The position numbers and the translations under genes were made by a program. Source: Choanephora cucurbitarum (lineage: Eukaryota > Mucoromycota > Mucoromycetes > Mucorales > Choanephoraceae). From it: a DNA stretch of 29,401 nt. Where the stretch lies: assembly GCA_025331435.1 (NCBI GenBank), contig JAIWNI010000187.1:1-29401 (forward strand), written 5' to 3'. The notes beneath the pieces are model-generated. The model ran no database searches and had not been told where the DNA came from. It was given only the letters and a program-made list of their open reading frames with translations. Shown one piece after another: positions 9,163 to 19,399 of this stretch (its first letter is position 1; each line of letters opens with the position of its first letter).

Positions 9163-10170
9163 CTAATATTTTGTAGGACCCCCTTTAGCATTAATCACCT
9201 CTTGCATGCCATTGGGCATGCTTTCAATGAGGCGATTGATTTCATCCATAGACACTTTGTTCCAAGCATTGTAGAGCTTATCTTCAGGGTTTTTTCTTCC
9301 ACGAAAGTTGACCCATTTTTCATGGAAGAATCCTTTCATCTTCATCCATATATTCTCAATAGGATCGAGATCTGGTGATTGAGGAGGCCAGCATAACTTC
9401 TCAATACCATTGGATATTTTCCAATTACTGAACTCTTTTGATGTGTGAGGTCGTGCATTGTCTTCCATGAAAACAGCGCCGGGAACACTTTGACAAAAGT
9501 CCAGCAACACCGGTTTGTAGACATATTGGATCATCTCTGCAGACTTCACCTTATGTATTGGGAAAATTACCAAATGCGACTTCCTACCACCACAAATAAC
9601 ACCCCATACCATATAGGTAGTCCTACCGCTAATGAACGACGGTTGCACGCATTCTGGTTTGTATCTCTTTCCGGGTTCTCTCCATACTTTTACCTTCTTC
9701 GGATTTTTACCAACCTCAAATGAAAACTCATCTGAGAAAATAACCTGTTTCCACTGGTCAACTGTCTAATCCTTATACTGTTTTGCAAAGTTGAGGCTTT
9801 TTGCTCTGTTTACATCACTCATAAAAGGTTTTTTTGTGGCTACCCTACTTCTGAGGTTCTTCTCATGAAGTGCCTTGGAGAAGATGAGGGTGGAAACTTT
9901 GGTAGGTAACTCCTATTGGAATTGCATAAGTGTTCTAGTCCGGTCTTGCTTCACAGCTCTCTTCAAGATAAACTTAACTCTATAGTCGACCGCTTTTGAA
10001 CGTTCAGAGGCTCTCAAAGACTGAACGGTACCTCGAGATTCGAAGTTGTTGCAAGTTCGTTTTACAGTTTCAGGTGAAAGTTGAAGATCGCGAGCTATTT
10101 GGGCGTAGGAATGGCCTAAATTTTTGCGTTCGGCAACTTTAATTCTTGTTTCAGGAGTTAAGCGAGACAT
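9163..10170 (-). pseudogene. Tc1/mariner DD34E transposase with two in-frame TAG codons
   Basis: The transposase cuts and pastes the element at TA sites. From the ATG at 10170 (MSRLTPETRIKVAERK) the frame spans 335 codons to the TAG at 9165-9163, the normal length for Tc1-like enzymes. An N-terminal helix-turn-helix (about residues 5-43, HSYAQIARDLQLSPETVKR) would bind the terminal repeats. The catalytic triad is visible: D147 in FSDEFSF, D237 in MEDNARPH, and E272 in SPDLDPIENIW, with 34 residues between the last two. There is no frameshift, but TAG codons occur at codon 86 (9915-9913) and codon 135 (9768-9766). The second is probably a former tryptophan (KD-stop-TVDQW). An AATAAA signal lies just after the stop (9156-9151). 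The copy is likely dead unless TAG is read through. The frame is also open upstream to 10302, which I take as leader. Confidence 0.93.
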
Positions 10171-10257
10171 TCTAGTAGTTCTTATTTGCAGTTTATTAGA
10201 AATAAAAAGAGTTTGTATAATAATGTTCGAAGAAGGAACCTTCATCAATAATTTTCG

Positions 10258-10294
10258 GGATTTGAAATCCCACAAAACTTTCTTTGGTTGACTG
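10258..10294 (-). repeat. Right terminal inverted repeat of the mariner element
   Basis: Reverse complement of the left terminus (…tttctttggttgactg), followed directly by TA at 10295-10296. The transposase frame reads outward through this end upstream of its ATG, so the repeat also lies in the 5' leader. Confidence 0.93.
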
Positions 10295-10378
10295 TACATC
10301 ACTTCATGGCGCTATATGGTATGAATTGTTTGAGACCAAGTGCCTCACTATCAAGTAAACCATTTCCAATCAGTCAAA

Positions 10379-10492
10379 TCAACAGAATGAATTAAGTATG
10401 CTCTCATCCAGTTCGGTCAACCTTGCTTGTTCCATGACAAAAATCATGTTGCACAACAGAGCAAGATCATACTGTAAACCAACTTTCCCTTG
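10379..10492 (-). other. Coding-like fragment beside the mariner insertion
   Basis: On the minus strand an open stretch reads QGKVGLQYDLALLCNMIF and then VMEQARLTELDESILNSF before a TGA. Upstream lies a possible donor (GTATGA, about 10570) and an acceptor (ttcttgacag). A second short segment in another frame (GNGLLDSEALGLKQF) ends at a TGA about 8 bases before the transposon. It may be a remnant exon of an interrupted gene. The family is unknown. Confidence 0.25.
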
Positions 10493-10604
10493 AGCGTTGC
10501 ATCATATCGCTTGTGTTAAAGAACCATCTCTCTGTCAAGAACAGTAAAAGAAAAAGAAAAAGTTCATACCGAGGCATAACTGCTATGGCTCCTCAGATCC
10601 TATC

Positions 10605-10914
10605 ATGTACAAATGTCAAGTAATCTGCAGTAACTTCAGATTACCATCTCATTCGCACACTATCTCAATCCACCTGCATGTGTTTATTCCTCTCTCATCT
10701 CTGCTTTTATGTTTCTTTCTAGTGTTGTATTTGTTTTTATTTTTGTCTCTCAACTTACATCTCTCATGTTTCATCCATTGCTTTTTCTTTTCGTTCGATC
10801 TTCTTATTGCCTAGCCTCTATCTGCGATCTGATCAGCTCTTCTTTTTTCATTGCTTTCCTCTGTAGCAACAGCAGCAGCTAGTGAATGTATAATATCCAG
10901 CATCTAGTATTCAG
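10605..10914. repeat. Diverged repeat family, copy B (beside right arm)
   Basis: Pyrimidine-rich sequence just inside the right arm, weakly similar in reverse complement to 2829-3260 and in direct orientation to 14530-14960. Shared features include cctgcatgtg.. followed by ..ctctcatctctgctttt, and the block ending in tatccagcatctagtattc. It is too diverged to align throughout by eye. The 69-codon frame here is a T/C-rich artefact. Confidence 0.35.
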
Positions 10915-10955
10915 TATTCACTATTCAACTTGTCGCCATACTCTGTCTTATCCAT

Positions 10956-11634
10956 ATGGTCTCTGGTTCTTTGCTATCCCTGCTGACTTTTCTGACCTTT
11001 TTTGGCTTTTCTTTGTCTCAAACACAACTGGTCGACTGTATGTATGTACGTATATTCATATATGTGTTCGTCGTAATCTGCGAGCTGTGCGGGTTGTGTC
11101 TTGTCTCTTCATACTATTTTCTTCTCACCGGCCTAGCATGCAGCAGCTCTGCTTTTTTGCGTTTGCTCAATATGTGTCATCCAGCACTAAGATCAGTGCC
11201 TTTTTATTGTCAAGTATTGCGAGAACAAGACAAGAACAAAACGAGAGCAAAAGAAATACCGTATCTTTCTTTGTCCTTCTCTTACTTTGGTGAAAGCTGA
11301 TCTAGCAGAAAGTATGCGGGATGCTCGAAAAGAGAAAAAAAAAAAGGAAATAAGCATGAAGACTAAGATGCCGCGTCATAGAAAGGTTGCTTTTGCTGCT
11401 GTTGTTGCTTTTATTGCTTTTGCTGCTGTTGTTGCTTTTATTGCTTTTATTGCTGCTTTCGTTGTTACTGATACTACTCTTCTTAGCTTCAAGCTTGGTC
11501 AGCTCACCTCCATCTTTGCTGATCTTGGAATAAGTGCGAGAAGAAAAAAAAATAGAAAGGCGGAAACTAAATTGGATTTGGCTTCTCTCGTACTTTACTC
11601 TGCACTACCTCTTCTGTACCACTTACTGCTATAA
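10956..11634 (+). pseudogene. Right-arm copy of the membrane-protein frame, frameshifted
   Basis: This is the same reading frame as the left-arm gene, starting at the shared MVSGS position. It breaks near 11200, where the right arm has one T more in a T-run (TTTTT against TTTT). The upstream part then runs into a stop after a short aberrant tail, and the downstream part resumes in another frame. The 92-codon C-terminal module from the ATG at 11356 to the stop ending at 11634 is intact and matches the left arm. If the extra T is a sequencing error, this is an intact gene. If real, the two arms differ in coding capacity, or only the 92-residue module is expressed. Confidence 0.4.
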
Positions 11635-12987
11635 TGTTCAGCATATCACATCTGACTACCTATTGCCTTTAGCTACTATGGTCATTAAACAGTTCATAAA
11701 GACGGCCTTAGTTAAGTCGAGGAGCGATCCGATTGGTGCTTGATTTATTACCGATCTTTTTCTCTCTCTCTCTCTCTTTTTTTTTTTTTTTCTTTTCAAA
11801 TCTGATCGTAAATACATAACAAGCAGAGCTATTCTGTAAGAAAATGAAAAAAAGAAAAAGAAAAAAGTAAAGAAAACACGCTGTTACTATTGCTTTACTC
11901 TCTCTACTTCTCTTCCTGACTACAGCGGGTAAGGCAGTGAATATCTGTACGCCTCTACCCTCTCTTTCATTTTTCATTCTTTTTTTTTTCTTTTTCTTCT
12001 ATCGATCTTTTTTTTCTCTCACATTTCCGTTTTTGGAAATTACTCCATGTCTTTACTTTATCCTCTCTTTTTCTTAGTATTAGTTACTTTCTAAGAAGCT
12101 TCTTTTTTGCGCATATTTTAATATCACTTATTGAAGTAGCTATTGACTACATGCTTGGCTAGGTGGTCTAAGCTTTTTTTTTCTTTTTTATCCTTTTGGC
12201 CTTTTTTCCAAAAAAAGAAGAGAACCTATTTCGCATGATGAAAAAAGAAAAGAGCGGGGTTGTGTAACGCGAAACCTTATTTTGAGCAAAACCCAAAAAG
12301 GAGACCCTTATTTTCTTTTTCCCTTTGGCACTCAAGTAAAAAGGGAAAAAAAAAAGAAAAATGATATACAATGTGTCCAGTGCCTAAAATTACCTTATCT
12401 ACAACACGCAAGAGAAAATAAGCCCAAACATAGAAGAGCACGCAGTTACAGTGTGTCCTGAAGGGCTTCAGAGAGAGTCACAAAAGTAAAGAAATAAAAA
12501 ATAAAGGGACAAGATGAATGAGCTCATGTTCACATGTTCACGCGTTCTGCAACTGGCTTTTAAAAAGCATTCTTTATTGTTCCCAAAAAAGAAAGGCATT
12601 GCAATTAGGATCGGCAGAAGGAAGAGTGTATCGACTACAGTAGCAGAGTAATGTAAAGAGAGATGGCAATGATGACAACATAAGAAGAAAATACTTACAA
12701 GAAAGCGACAGTGAAAGAAAAAGAAATGCCTGCTTGATTGGCAAAGACATGACAACAATCTTCTCTTCTTGGTCTTTCTTTGTTATTGCTTGTATCGATT
12801 GATCGCCAATAGGTTCGTTTGGAAGCATCAGCCCATTTCTTTGACTATGCGATTGATGCAGGCAACAGCAAAGAAAGACCAAGAAAAGCAACAAGAGGCA
12901 ACAAGAGGCAACAAGACGAAGATAAAGCTGCTTTTTGCAAAATGTCTTTCTAATAGAGAAGTGTTTGAGGAGTGCAAATGATACGAT

Positions 12988-13139
12988 GAAAAGAAAAGAA
13001 AAGAAAAGAAAAGAAAGAAAAGAAAAGAAAAGAAAAGAAAAGAAAAGAAAAGAAAAGAAAAGAAAAGAAAAGAAAAGAAAAGAAAAGAAAAGAAAAGAAA
13101 AGAAAAGAAAAGAAAAAAAAAGAAAAAAAAAGAAAAAAA
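12988..13139. repeat. (AAAAG)n microsatellite, right arm
   Basis: A nearly perfect 5-bp AAAAG array of about 25 units, with one AAAG interruption near 13015. It ends in two longer A-runs. It occupies the same place in the right arm as the irregular T/C tract in the left arm. The lysine-rich and phenylalanine-rich frames across it are spurious. Confidence 0.95.
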
Positions 13140-13746
13140 ACACTGCACTAAACTAGCATCAGCTGTGATCTGTGATGATCCAAATAGTAAGAGAGTAAGA
13201 GAGTGAGCGTATTCGCTCATCATGCATATATGCAATGAGGTTCAGCATCTTTGTGCGACAACACTTGCCCTAATTGTCATGCATACTGTATCATAACTGC
13301 AAGCTATTGTCGAAACCTTTTCTTTCTTTCTTTCTGTAATCGTTTACTCCATTCATAGACGTTTTTCCAAGTATTGTTTTAATTCATAGATAGTTTTGAT
13401 ATATGTCACCTAGCTGAAAGTCGCGATAAACTATCTTTAGTACTAAAGGATGAGCAATGATACTGAAAGAAGCAATGAAGAATTCGTTAAAAGCAAAGGC
13501 TTGTTCTCATACATGAGGTACTAAGATATCTGGATGATTTTTACCAGTATAAGCTGTACTTATCCGAATGAAGCACTAGCACACAGTGTTCTCTTGAGCA
13601 GCCATCCAGCTTATTAAACATAGGCTTTTGCTGTAGCCTAGATCTTCTCTTTCTTTTCTCTTTTCTCTTTGCTTTTCCAATCCCATCAAACTAAGTATGT
13701 CCCTCCTTTAACTATAATTCATATCGAGGGTTTTTGCAAGTATGCT

Positions 13747-13750
<4 letters not shown>

Positions 13751-13840
<90 letters not shown>
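13751..13840. repeat. (TA)15(GATA)15 compound microsatellite
   Basis: Thirty bases of TA repeat followed directly by sixty bases of perfect GATA repeat, about 40 bp outside the right arm. Perfect arrays of this kind are young or actively slipping. The isoleucine/tyrosine/serine frame on the minus strand is a by-product. Confidence 0.98.
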
Positions 13841-13841
13841 T

Positions 13842-14529
13842 ACATTTTATTCTCTTTCTTTTTTATGCTTTCTCTTTCCGAGCAATGTCTAGTATATACG
13901 TACCTTGCGCCACTTCTCATTCTGCTTCTCTTGACTTACTGTGTAGGATCTGAAAAAGATAGTCTGAGTCAATCCATCCTCTTGTGTCATATCAAATCTA
14001 CTCAATCTAGCAGCAAGCAAGCAAATCTTCATCTCATTCCATATCCATAAATGACCATAATATTCTTGCTGTCACAATGTGCTTTATGCCAGGCAAATAC
14101 ACTCGCTTCGTATACACTCTGCATGCCCATTCCTTATTTTTTGTCGTTCTCATCATCCTCTGATATACGGTATAGCTATCCTTCATGCGATAGCTATCCT
14201 TATTGATTGAGATTATCCATATACATGCTCCAAAAGGCCTGGCTCATCCCTTGGCGATGTATCATGCTGGATCTAAAGAGGGCAAAACAACAATAACCAA
14301 AAGGCAAAACCTGGTTGAACAAGTTGTTGCTGAATACTACACATATCTTGCAGAAGAAGAGTAGCCCAGTCAAAAGAGACAAAAATATGCCAATACATAT
14401 ACACCTAAGCTTCCAACAATGCTCTTCCTTCTTCTTCTTCTTCTTCTTCTTCTTCTCTCCGAGCACAAGTGCTTGTAGATCTATAACCATCACGATAAAG
14501 CAACATATCCGCATGTCGTTCTATATCTG
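13842..14529. other. Intergenic with (TTC)n tract
   Basis: No convincing gene. A TTC array occupies about 14426-14457. Short frames over it are compositional. Confidence 0.4.
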
Positions 14530-14960
14530 CCTTACGCTCAATCCATTGTAATCCGCCTGCGTGCATCTGCTCTTTACTTTTGTCTCTTGCATTTTGCTTC
14601 TCATCAACCGTCCCGCATTCTATACCTACATCTCACAAGATCTTCTTCTGTGTCTAGTCGCTATGCGTCATCCAGTATCCAGTGTATTGACTTTTGGCAT
14701 TCGGTGTTTGGCACTCGACATCTCACGCATCAACACAGCCTGTCCTCTCCTCCTCTGATCGATTCAATTCTCATCGCAACGACATCATCGACTTGCCCAG
14801 GAACCAACTACCTGCTTATCTACTTATTTTCGCTTTGGATCGCGTAGTCTCTGCTTCTAAATTAGCTGGGTGTGCTGAGGTTATGTTTTTTTTCCCTTTT
14901 TGCCAACTGGCTATGCGATCAGTAGACTTGCAGCTTCGATTCACAAGTTAAGAAAACAGA
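14530..14960. repeat. Diverged repeat family, copy C
   Basis: It shares blocks with the reverse complements of copies A and D: cgcctgcgtgcatctgctctt against a cgcttgcgtgcatctcttctc-like block in D, and gtcgctatgcgtcatcc followed by agtatccagtgta against the sequence spanning 2830-2870. The orientation matches the right arm, but no arm sequence accompanies it. Three overlapping 65-86 codon frames here are not supported by anything else. Confidence 0.45.
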
Positions 14961-15203
14961 AAAGCAAAAGGAAGAAGCATTTCTTTATCCTAACTCTGTT
15001 CCTTTGGTTTGCTGGCTGTTGCATGTTGTTGAAAAGAAAGACAAGAGCTAAAAACGAAGCGGAAGGTGGGGTGAGAAGAAACAAAGAAAACAGAAAGCAG
15101 GTATACTCAGACTAAAAAAATAAAAAACAAAGGGTACAAAGAATTCGTCCAGTGGACAAATAGGGTAACTGGTGTAACTGCATGACAAAATAAAGGTTGC
15201 TAA

Positions 15204-15246
15204 TCTGTCTATCTATCTGTCTGTCTGTTTGTCTGTTTGTTTGTCT
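15204..15246. repeat. TCTG/TCTA/TTTG tetranucleotide tract
   Basis: An imperfect tetranucleotide array (ctgtctatctatctgtctgt, then gtttgtctg..). A 73-codon frame runs through it into FKSTCKWLAGVLDRDHSCYY and ends at 15418. The non-repetitive part is possibly coding, but nothing else supports it. Confidence 0.8.
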
Positions 15247-15419
15247 TAGAATCGGCCAATGCTTTAAGAGCACTTGCAAGTGGTTGGCTGGAGTCTTGGA
15301 CAGAGATCACTCATGTTACTATGATCAGATGGCACAAAGAAATAATAATAAGGACAAAGAAAAACTCAGAAAGAGCTTCCTTGTCAAAACTATGGATCTA
15401 GATGTCGACACACAGTAGA

Positions 15420-16640
15420 GGCTGTTTGGGCCAACATGCTGCTATATTATGCTGATTTGGTGATTAGTGGTAGAAAGGTCAAATAGTCATCCATTACTAC
15501 CAAGTCGCTCTAAACAGCGAGAAATTTCAATAGAGCCTATTCGACTTTCAAGCAGCGAGCTCTCATTTTCGTTAGTATGGAGGATACATCTGCTCGTTGG
15601 CATTACGCCCTGCTATCTGACTCGTTCTCTTACTTCTAGTTGAGCTAGCACAGTTTATGAATTTCTAGCACTTTGGCATAGAAAGAGCTCAAAGACTAAA
15701 TGATCCAATCAAATGATATATGGCCTTTGTCATAACATCGTATGTGCAGTCAATATGCTCTTGGCTCTACTGTCGCATTGCATCGCAGTTGAACTTGGTA
15801 AGATAAGATGCTTGCCATAGACTCTATCATGGCTACATCCAGCCAAGACCTGTTGAACCTATGTTTTCTCTACAACTGCATGAACCTGGCACTTTTATTT
15901 TTATTTTTATTATGATTTTGCTTCATTTCATTGTACAATCTTGTTGCTGTTTCTATCGAATATCTATTTATTTTTTGCCTTTGGCTTGTCTTGTTTAATA
16001 CTTTCACCCAATAACTCAAGAGGAGTCTCGGCTTTTGTATTGTGAAAGAAAGAGTTGGACTAGAACGTTCAATTACCACAGCCTACCATTGAGCTATTGT
16101 TTTTCTTTTTCCTTTCTTCTTCTTCTTCAAAATCCTAATATCAATGAGGATATGTCGCTCGAGTCGGTACCAGAGTAAGAGAACAAAAGACAAACTTTAT
16201 GTTGCTCATTTTTCAATTGGTTACTTTGCAGCACAAACAGCTCTCTTCCGCTCCTCTTCCTCCTCGCTCCCACCCCTCAACGAGATCAGACAAAAGTATA
16301 AACTCCTCTCAGATATACTCCACTGAAATCATGTCCTGTCAATAGGCAACCATCATAGCCTTCATCCAACTATTTTAACAGAAATTCTTGATGCACCATT
16401 GATTTCTTACTTGTTGGCATAGGTCAGTTGTTTTCTTTCCAATTATTTCTCTTAACATCAAGATATTCAACAGCTGCCAACCTTGTTTTTTTTCTCACTC
16501 GTATTTTCCTTTTCTGCCTCTGTCTCAGTCTCATAGAATGATGGTTGTTGCTGTAGACTTTTGTAATCAGGCACTTGAAAGACAGTATCCGCAAGATCTC
16601 GAAAGCAAGTGTTAGCAAGGCTATGAGGATATAATGATCA
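15420..16640. other. Intergenic, nothing recognised
   Basis: No repeat relationship, RNA gene or convincing frame. Frames of 60-69 codons at 15870-16618 look like chance openings in AT-rich DNA. Confidence 0.4.
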
Positions 16641-16649
16641 ATGTTATAG

Positions 16650-16668
16650 CATCATCATCATCATCATC
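16650..16668. repeat. (CAT)n microsatellite
   Basis: Six units of ATC/CAT. The methionine run in the minus-strand frame arises from it. Confidence 0.9.
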
Positions 16669-16869
16669 GTTTTTTCCTTATCTTTTCTTTCTTTTTTTCT
16701 CACAGACACAGAAGAGTAAACAATGCACCATGAAAAAAGCAAGGAAAAAAAAGAGAACTTGTCTCGGAAAGGAAATCCAATTAGCAGAAAAAAGCATTTG
16801 AGATGCTGACTATTTCTCATGAAAAGAAGACAGAAAAAAACAAAAGGAAAAGAAAAAGACAAAGCAGCT

Positions 16870-17690
16870 ATCTACAGTAGAGAGCGGCTTTAGCAGTACA
16901 GTTGTTGTATAAGACATGTAGCTTATGTTTAGTAGAACGATGGGCAAAAATAAAATGAAATAAAAAAGATTAGAGGACAACTTGTGTTAGTGTTATACCG
17001 GTTTTGATTTTTTTCTTTTATTTATCTGATCGATATGACATCCTATCATGTTGCATCATTCTTCCTCATTTTTATGTTAGGCACAAGGTAATAGAAAAGA
17101 AAGGACAAGAAAAGAGATGAGTGATTGGTTCTTATGATGCATAGGAAACGTAGTTGTCATGTTGAGCAAAGTCCATGATAAGCGACAATTATTATGAAAA
17201 GCCAAAACAAAAAAAAAATTCGATCCTTTAGGAAGAGGGCGTAATGATCATGCATGAGAAAGAGATTACGCTAAAGGGTGTGAACCAAAAAAAAAAAAAA
17301 AAAAAAAAAGAATCACGCCAATCTCTAAGTTTTGGTTAAAAGAAAAGACGCGCGTTTTGTTCTTTTTTTTTCTCTTTTCTTTAGTTTCATTTAAACTACA
17401 AAGTCATTTATACTACAAAGCCTCTACAGCTGCATAAAGCTCTTTCGCTCTCTATTCCTTTCTTCACTTGTCATGGTGCTCTCTCATCATCTGTGTCTTT
17501 CTCTTCTCTCAAACAAGCTGCCAGACTAGTCCTCTCTTGTCTACTATGTTATTTTTCCGTATGATAATCATCTTTCCTCTATCAGCTCCATCCTAACTAA
17601 CCTAAATCCGAAACAACGACTTATAGGTCTCGAACTCTAGTATCCTTCTACTCGTCTATCTATCTGTCTGTCTGGTATGCTCAAAGTTAT
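16870..17690. other. Intergenic with 23-base A tract
   Basis: No gene is seen. A pure run of 23 A lies at 17287-17309. It has no recognisable retroposed body or target duplication beside it. Confidence 0.45.
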
Positions 17691-17860
17691 GGGTCTTCCT
17701 CTCTGTCTTTCGGTATCTGCGGCATCCGCCAGGGTATCACGCTTCGGCAAAAGGCTACTAGCTGCTCTGGGTCATGAAGGTAGGCTTTAGCCTAACTTGT
17801 AGGCCCGTTAGGGGCAGGGTAACAGGGGAGGGAGGACCTGTGCTTTCAAGGCAACTCACA
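17690..17860. other. GC-rich block with G-quadruplex motif and hairpin
   Basis: About 170 bases are markedly richer in G and C than their surroundings. They hold a perfect inverted repeat TAGGCT-TT-AGCCTA (17781-17794). A canonical four-run G-quadruplex motif lies on the plus strand at 17811-17832, with runs of 4, 3, 4 and 3 G and loops of 2, 5 and 1. Minus-strand translation gives a proline/threonine-rich tail (STGPPSPVTLPLTGLQVRL) within a 109-codon frame (17758-18087) that is otherwise purine-driven. It could be a retroelement fragment, a structured RNA or an exon. I cannot tell which. Confidence 0.5.
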
Positions 17861-18780
17861 CTATGGTCTTTTTCTTTGTTGACTCTCTTTGTCTCTGTCT
17901 TGGTCTTCTTTTCTCGTCGTTGTTCTCTTGTTCTATCGTCTGGTCTTTGTCTTTTCTCTGCTCTTCTTTTCCAGTCACAAGCAAAATAATCCAAAAAAAA
18001 GTCAATGTCTATCTGCTTTCTTCTCTCTTTTTCTCTTATTGTTGTTGTTATTATCTCAAGCAACTCTTCTCTACTATTTTGCATCAATAAAAGCTCTAGT
18101 CATTTCACATTACACTTTATCTGATTTATTGAACAAAATTATTCTGTAATTGCGGGTAACTTCTAAAGAAAACAATAAAAATGCAAAGCAATCAAAAGCA
18201 ATAAACAGCTCTTTACCATCACACAAAACCAAAAGTAAGCTCTGGTACCATAGTTCCCTTTGTAAATAATATTTGGATATCTATGGATCACTTTTTTTTT
18301 TTTTTTTGCTTTTTGTTGTAAGCCGCTAAAAACATTACTCAAAGGAAAAGTAGAAAAGAAAAGAAAAACCTGGAGTGAGTATGTGAGACTTGATGCAAGA
18401 TTTACGCTTCTCTTGCTAGACAAAATTCCAATTGATTCAAAGACTCTGCCGAAAGCGATAGCACCTCATTTTAGTTATTCAAACATTCTCTAAAGCATCT
18501 CGAGACTGCTTGGAGCTTAGATTCTCTTTGATCGCTTCAAACCAAGAGACTTCAGTTGCTGACATTGTAATTTCTCTCTTTCCTTTCCTCTTCTTTTTTC
18601 TTTTCATTTTTTTTTTCTTTTCGTCTTGGATACCACTGATCACTTTGAGGCTTGTTTCCTTCCCTACTTTTCTTATAGCAAGCCGCACCTTCTGATCAGT
18701 TTCATGTTTTCACGAGAGTTGGAGCTATCAGCAACGCAAGTTTCAGAGTAAACGAGTCACTTTTCAAGACAACGACGACT
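17861..18780. other. Intergenic, T-rich, nothing recognised
   Basis: Pyrimidine-rich DNA with a 19-base T run near 18290-18308. Frames of 60-86 codons are hydrophobic or lysine-rich by composition. Confidence 0.4.
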
Positions 18781-18783
18781 TGA

Positions 18784-19200
18784 ATGCCAAAAAAAAGTGG
18801 CCAACCTATCCTCAAACAAACAGTGAATGCAAGGCAGAATGCTGGTTTGTCTGACATCTAACCACTTATTCTCGCTTTCTCCTCTTCTTTGATCAGCGAG
18901 TCAAAAGCAGCAGAGTTCGTTATGTTTTCTTTCGAGCAGAGTCTGCCTCTGAACGACCCCCTTTCCGGAGATGCATAAAGACCAGCATGGGACGTAACAT
19001 CAACGACAAGTAATATTGGCTCTTGCATCGAAAGCACGAGCCGAGTTTCGTTTGTATGCAGTTTCTGCCCCCTCCCCCTCCCTGCTTATTTTTGCACTCT
19101 TGACAAGACCTGGGAGGCTCTCGGTAAGAACAAGAAAACGGATGGGCTCTTTCAAGACGCCAGTAGAGTAAGATGTACCTTTGAGATTAGCTGGTTATGA
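18784..19200 (+). CDS. Candidate spliced gene, unknown
   Basis: An ATG at 18784 opens MPKKSGQPILKQTVNARQNA. It runs to a possible donor near 18850 (GTTTGT or GTCTGA), a CTAAC branch-like site and a pyrimidine-rich acceptor (cttctttgatcag, near 18896). One phase continues as ESKAAEFVMFSFEQSLPLND to a TAA near 18978. The same frame is then open for about 73 more codons (including CTLDKTWEALGKNKKTDGLF) to the TGA at 19198. The region is richer in G and C than its surroundings, as coding sequence often is. The intron would be about 48-51 nt. An alternative frame of the second exon (RVKSSRVRYVFFRAESAS) is also open. No domain is identified. Confidence 0.3.
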
Positions 19201-19399
19201 GCAAAGCTGGTTGGACGATGTAACTTGCATTTGGTGTATTAGGGTGTATTTCCAGCGAAAGAAAGATCGGAAGACGAAGAAGACGACGACAACGACGAAA
19301 AAACGATAGGTACTAGACAGCAACCCAGTTCAATACCCTCAGAGAGCTCAAAGCGAACATACGGACGAGATGAAGAGACACGAAGCTTGTAGAATAGCT

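Larger units (their letters stand above)
8973..10294 (-). mobile_element. Tc1/mariner (IS630-Tc1 superfamily) DNA transposon, 1,322 bp
   Basis: The element is bounded by TA target duplications at 8971-8972 and 10295-10296. Its terminal inverted repeats start CAGTCAACCAAAGAAA at both ends and extend about 37 bp with two mismatches. It carries one transposase frame on the minus strand, about 1.0 kb, the usual size for Tc1-like elements. TA duplication, CAGT termini and a DD34E catalytic pattern together identify the superfamily. It inserted into the spacer of the large inverted repeat, just beyond a coding-like fragment at 10379-10492. Intact ends mean it could still be moved by a transposase supplied elsewhere. 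Confidence 0.96.
10915..13713. repeat. Right arm of large inverted repeat
   Basis: This is the reverse complement of 1-2828. The inner edge is at about 10915, inside the sequence tattcactattcaact. The outer edge is at least 13713 and cannot be refined, because the left arm meets the window end. The arm keeps the same internal order: hydrophobic reading frame, GA/CT tract, purine-rich spacer, then the long AAAAG tract. Outside 13713 the sequence changes to a TA/GATA microsatellite. No TG..CA long-terminal-repeat ends are visible at the inner edge. Confidence 0.95.

Noticed and set aside
9445..9723. 92-codon plus-strand frame inside the mariner element
   Set aside because: It is antisense to the well-supported transposase and has no features of its own.
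1..13713. LTR retrotransposon interpretation of the arms
   Set aside because: The arms are inverted, not direct. The inner edge lacks TG/CA ends, no primer-binding site or polypurine tract is placed correctly, and no reverse transcriptase or integrase is present between them.
13751..13840. CRISPR-like or tandem regulatory array
   Set aside because: Repeat units of 2 and 4 bases with no spacers: a plain microsatellite.
17287..17309. A23 run as the tail of a retroposed sequence
   Set aside because: No element body, hallmark 3' end or flanking target duplication is visible. A-runs are common throughout the window.
17758..18087. 109-codon charged minus-strand frame
   Set aside because: Most of it comes from a purine-rich strand (R/E/K/T codons). 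Only the last part falls in the GC-rich block, so it is noted there and not called as a gene.
19069..19084. C-rich run as a second G-quadruplex (minus strand)
   Set aside because: It has only three G-runs of three or more on the minus strand, so it does not meet the four-run pattern.
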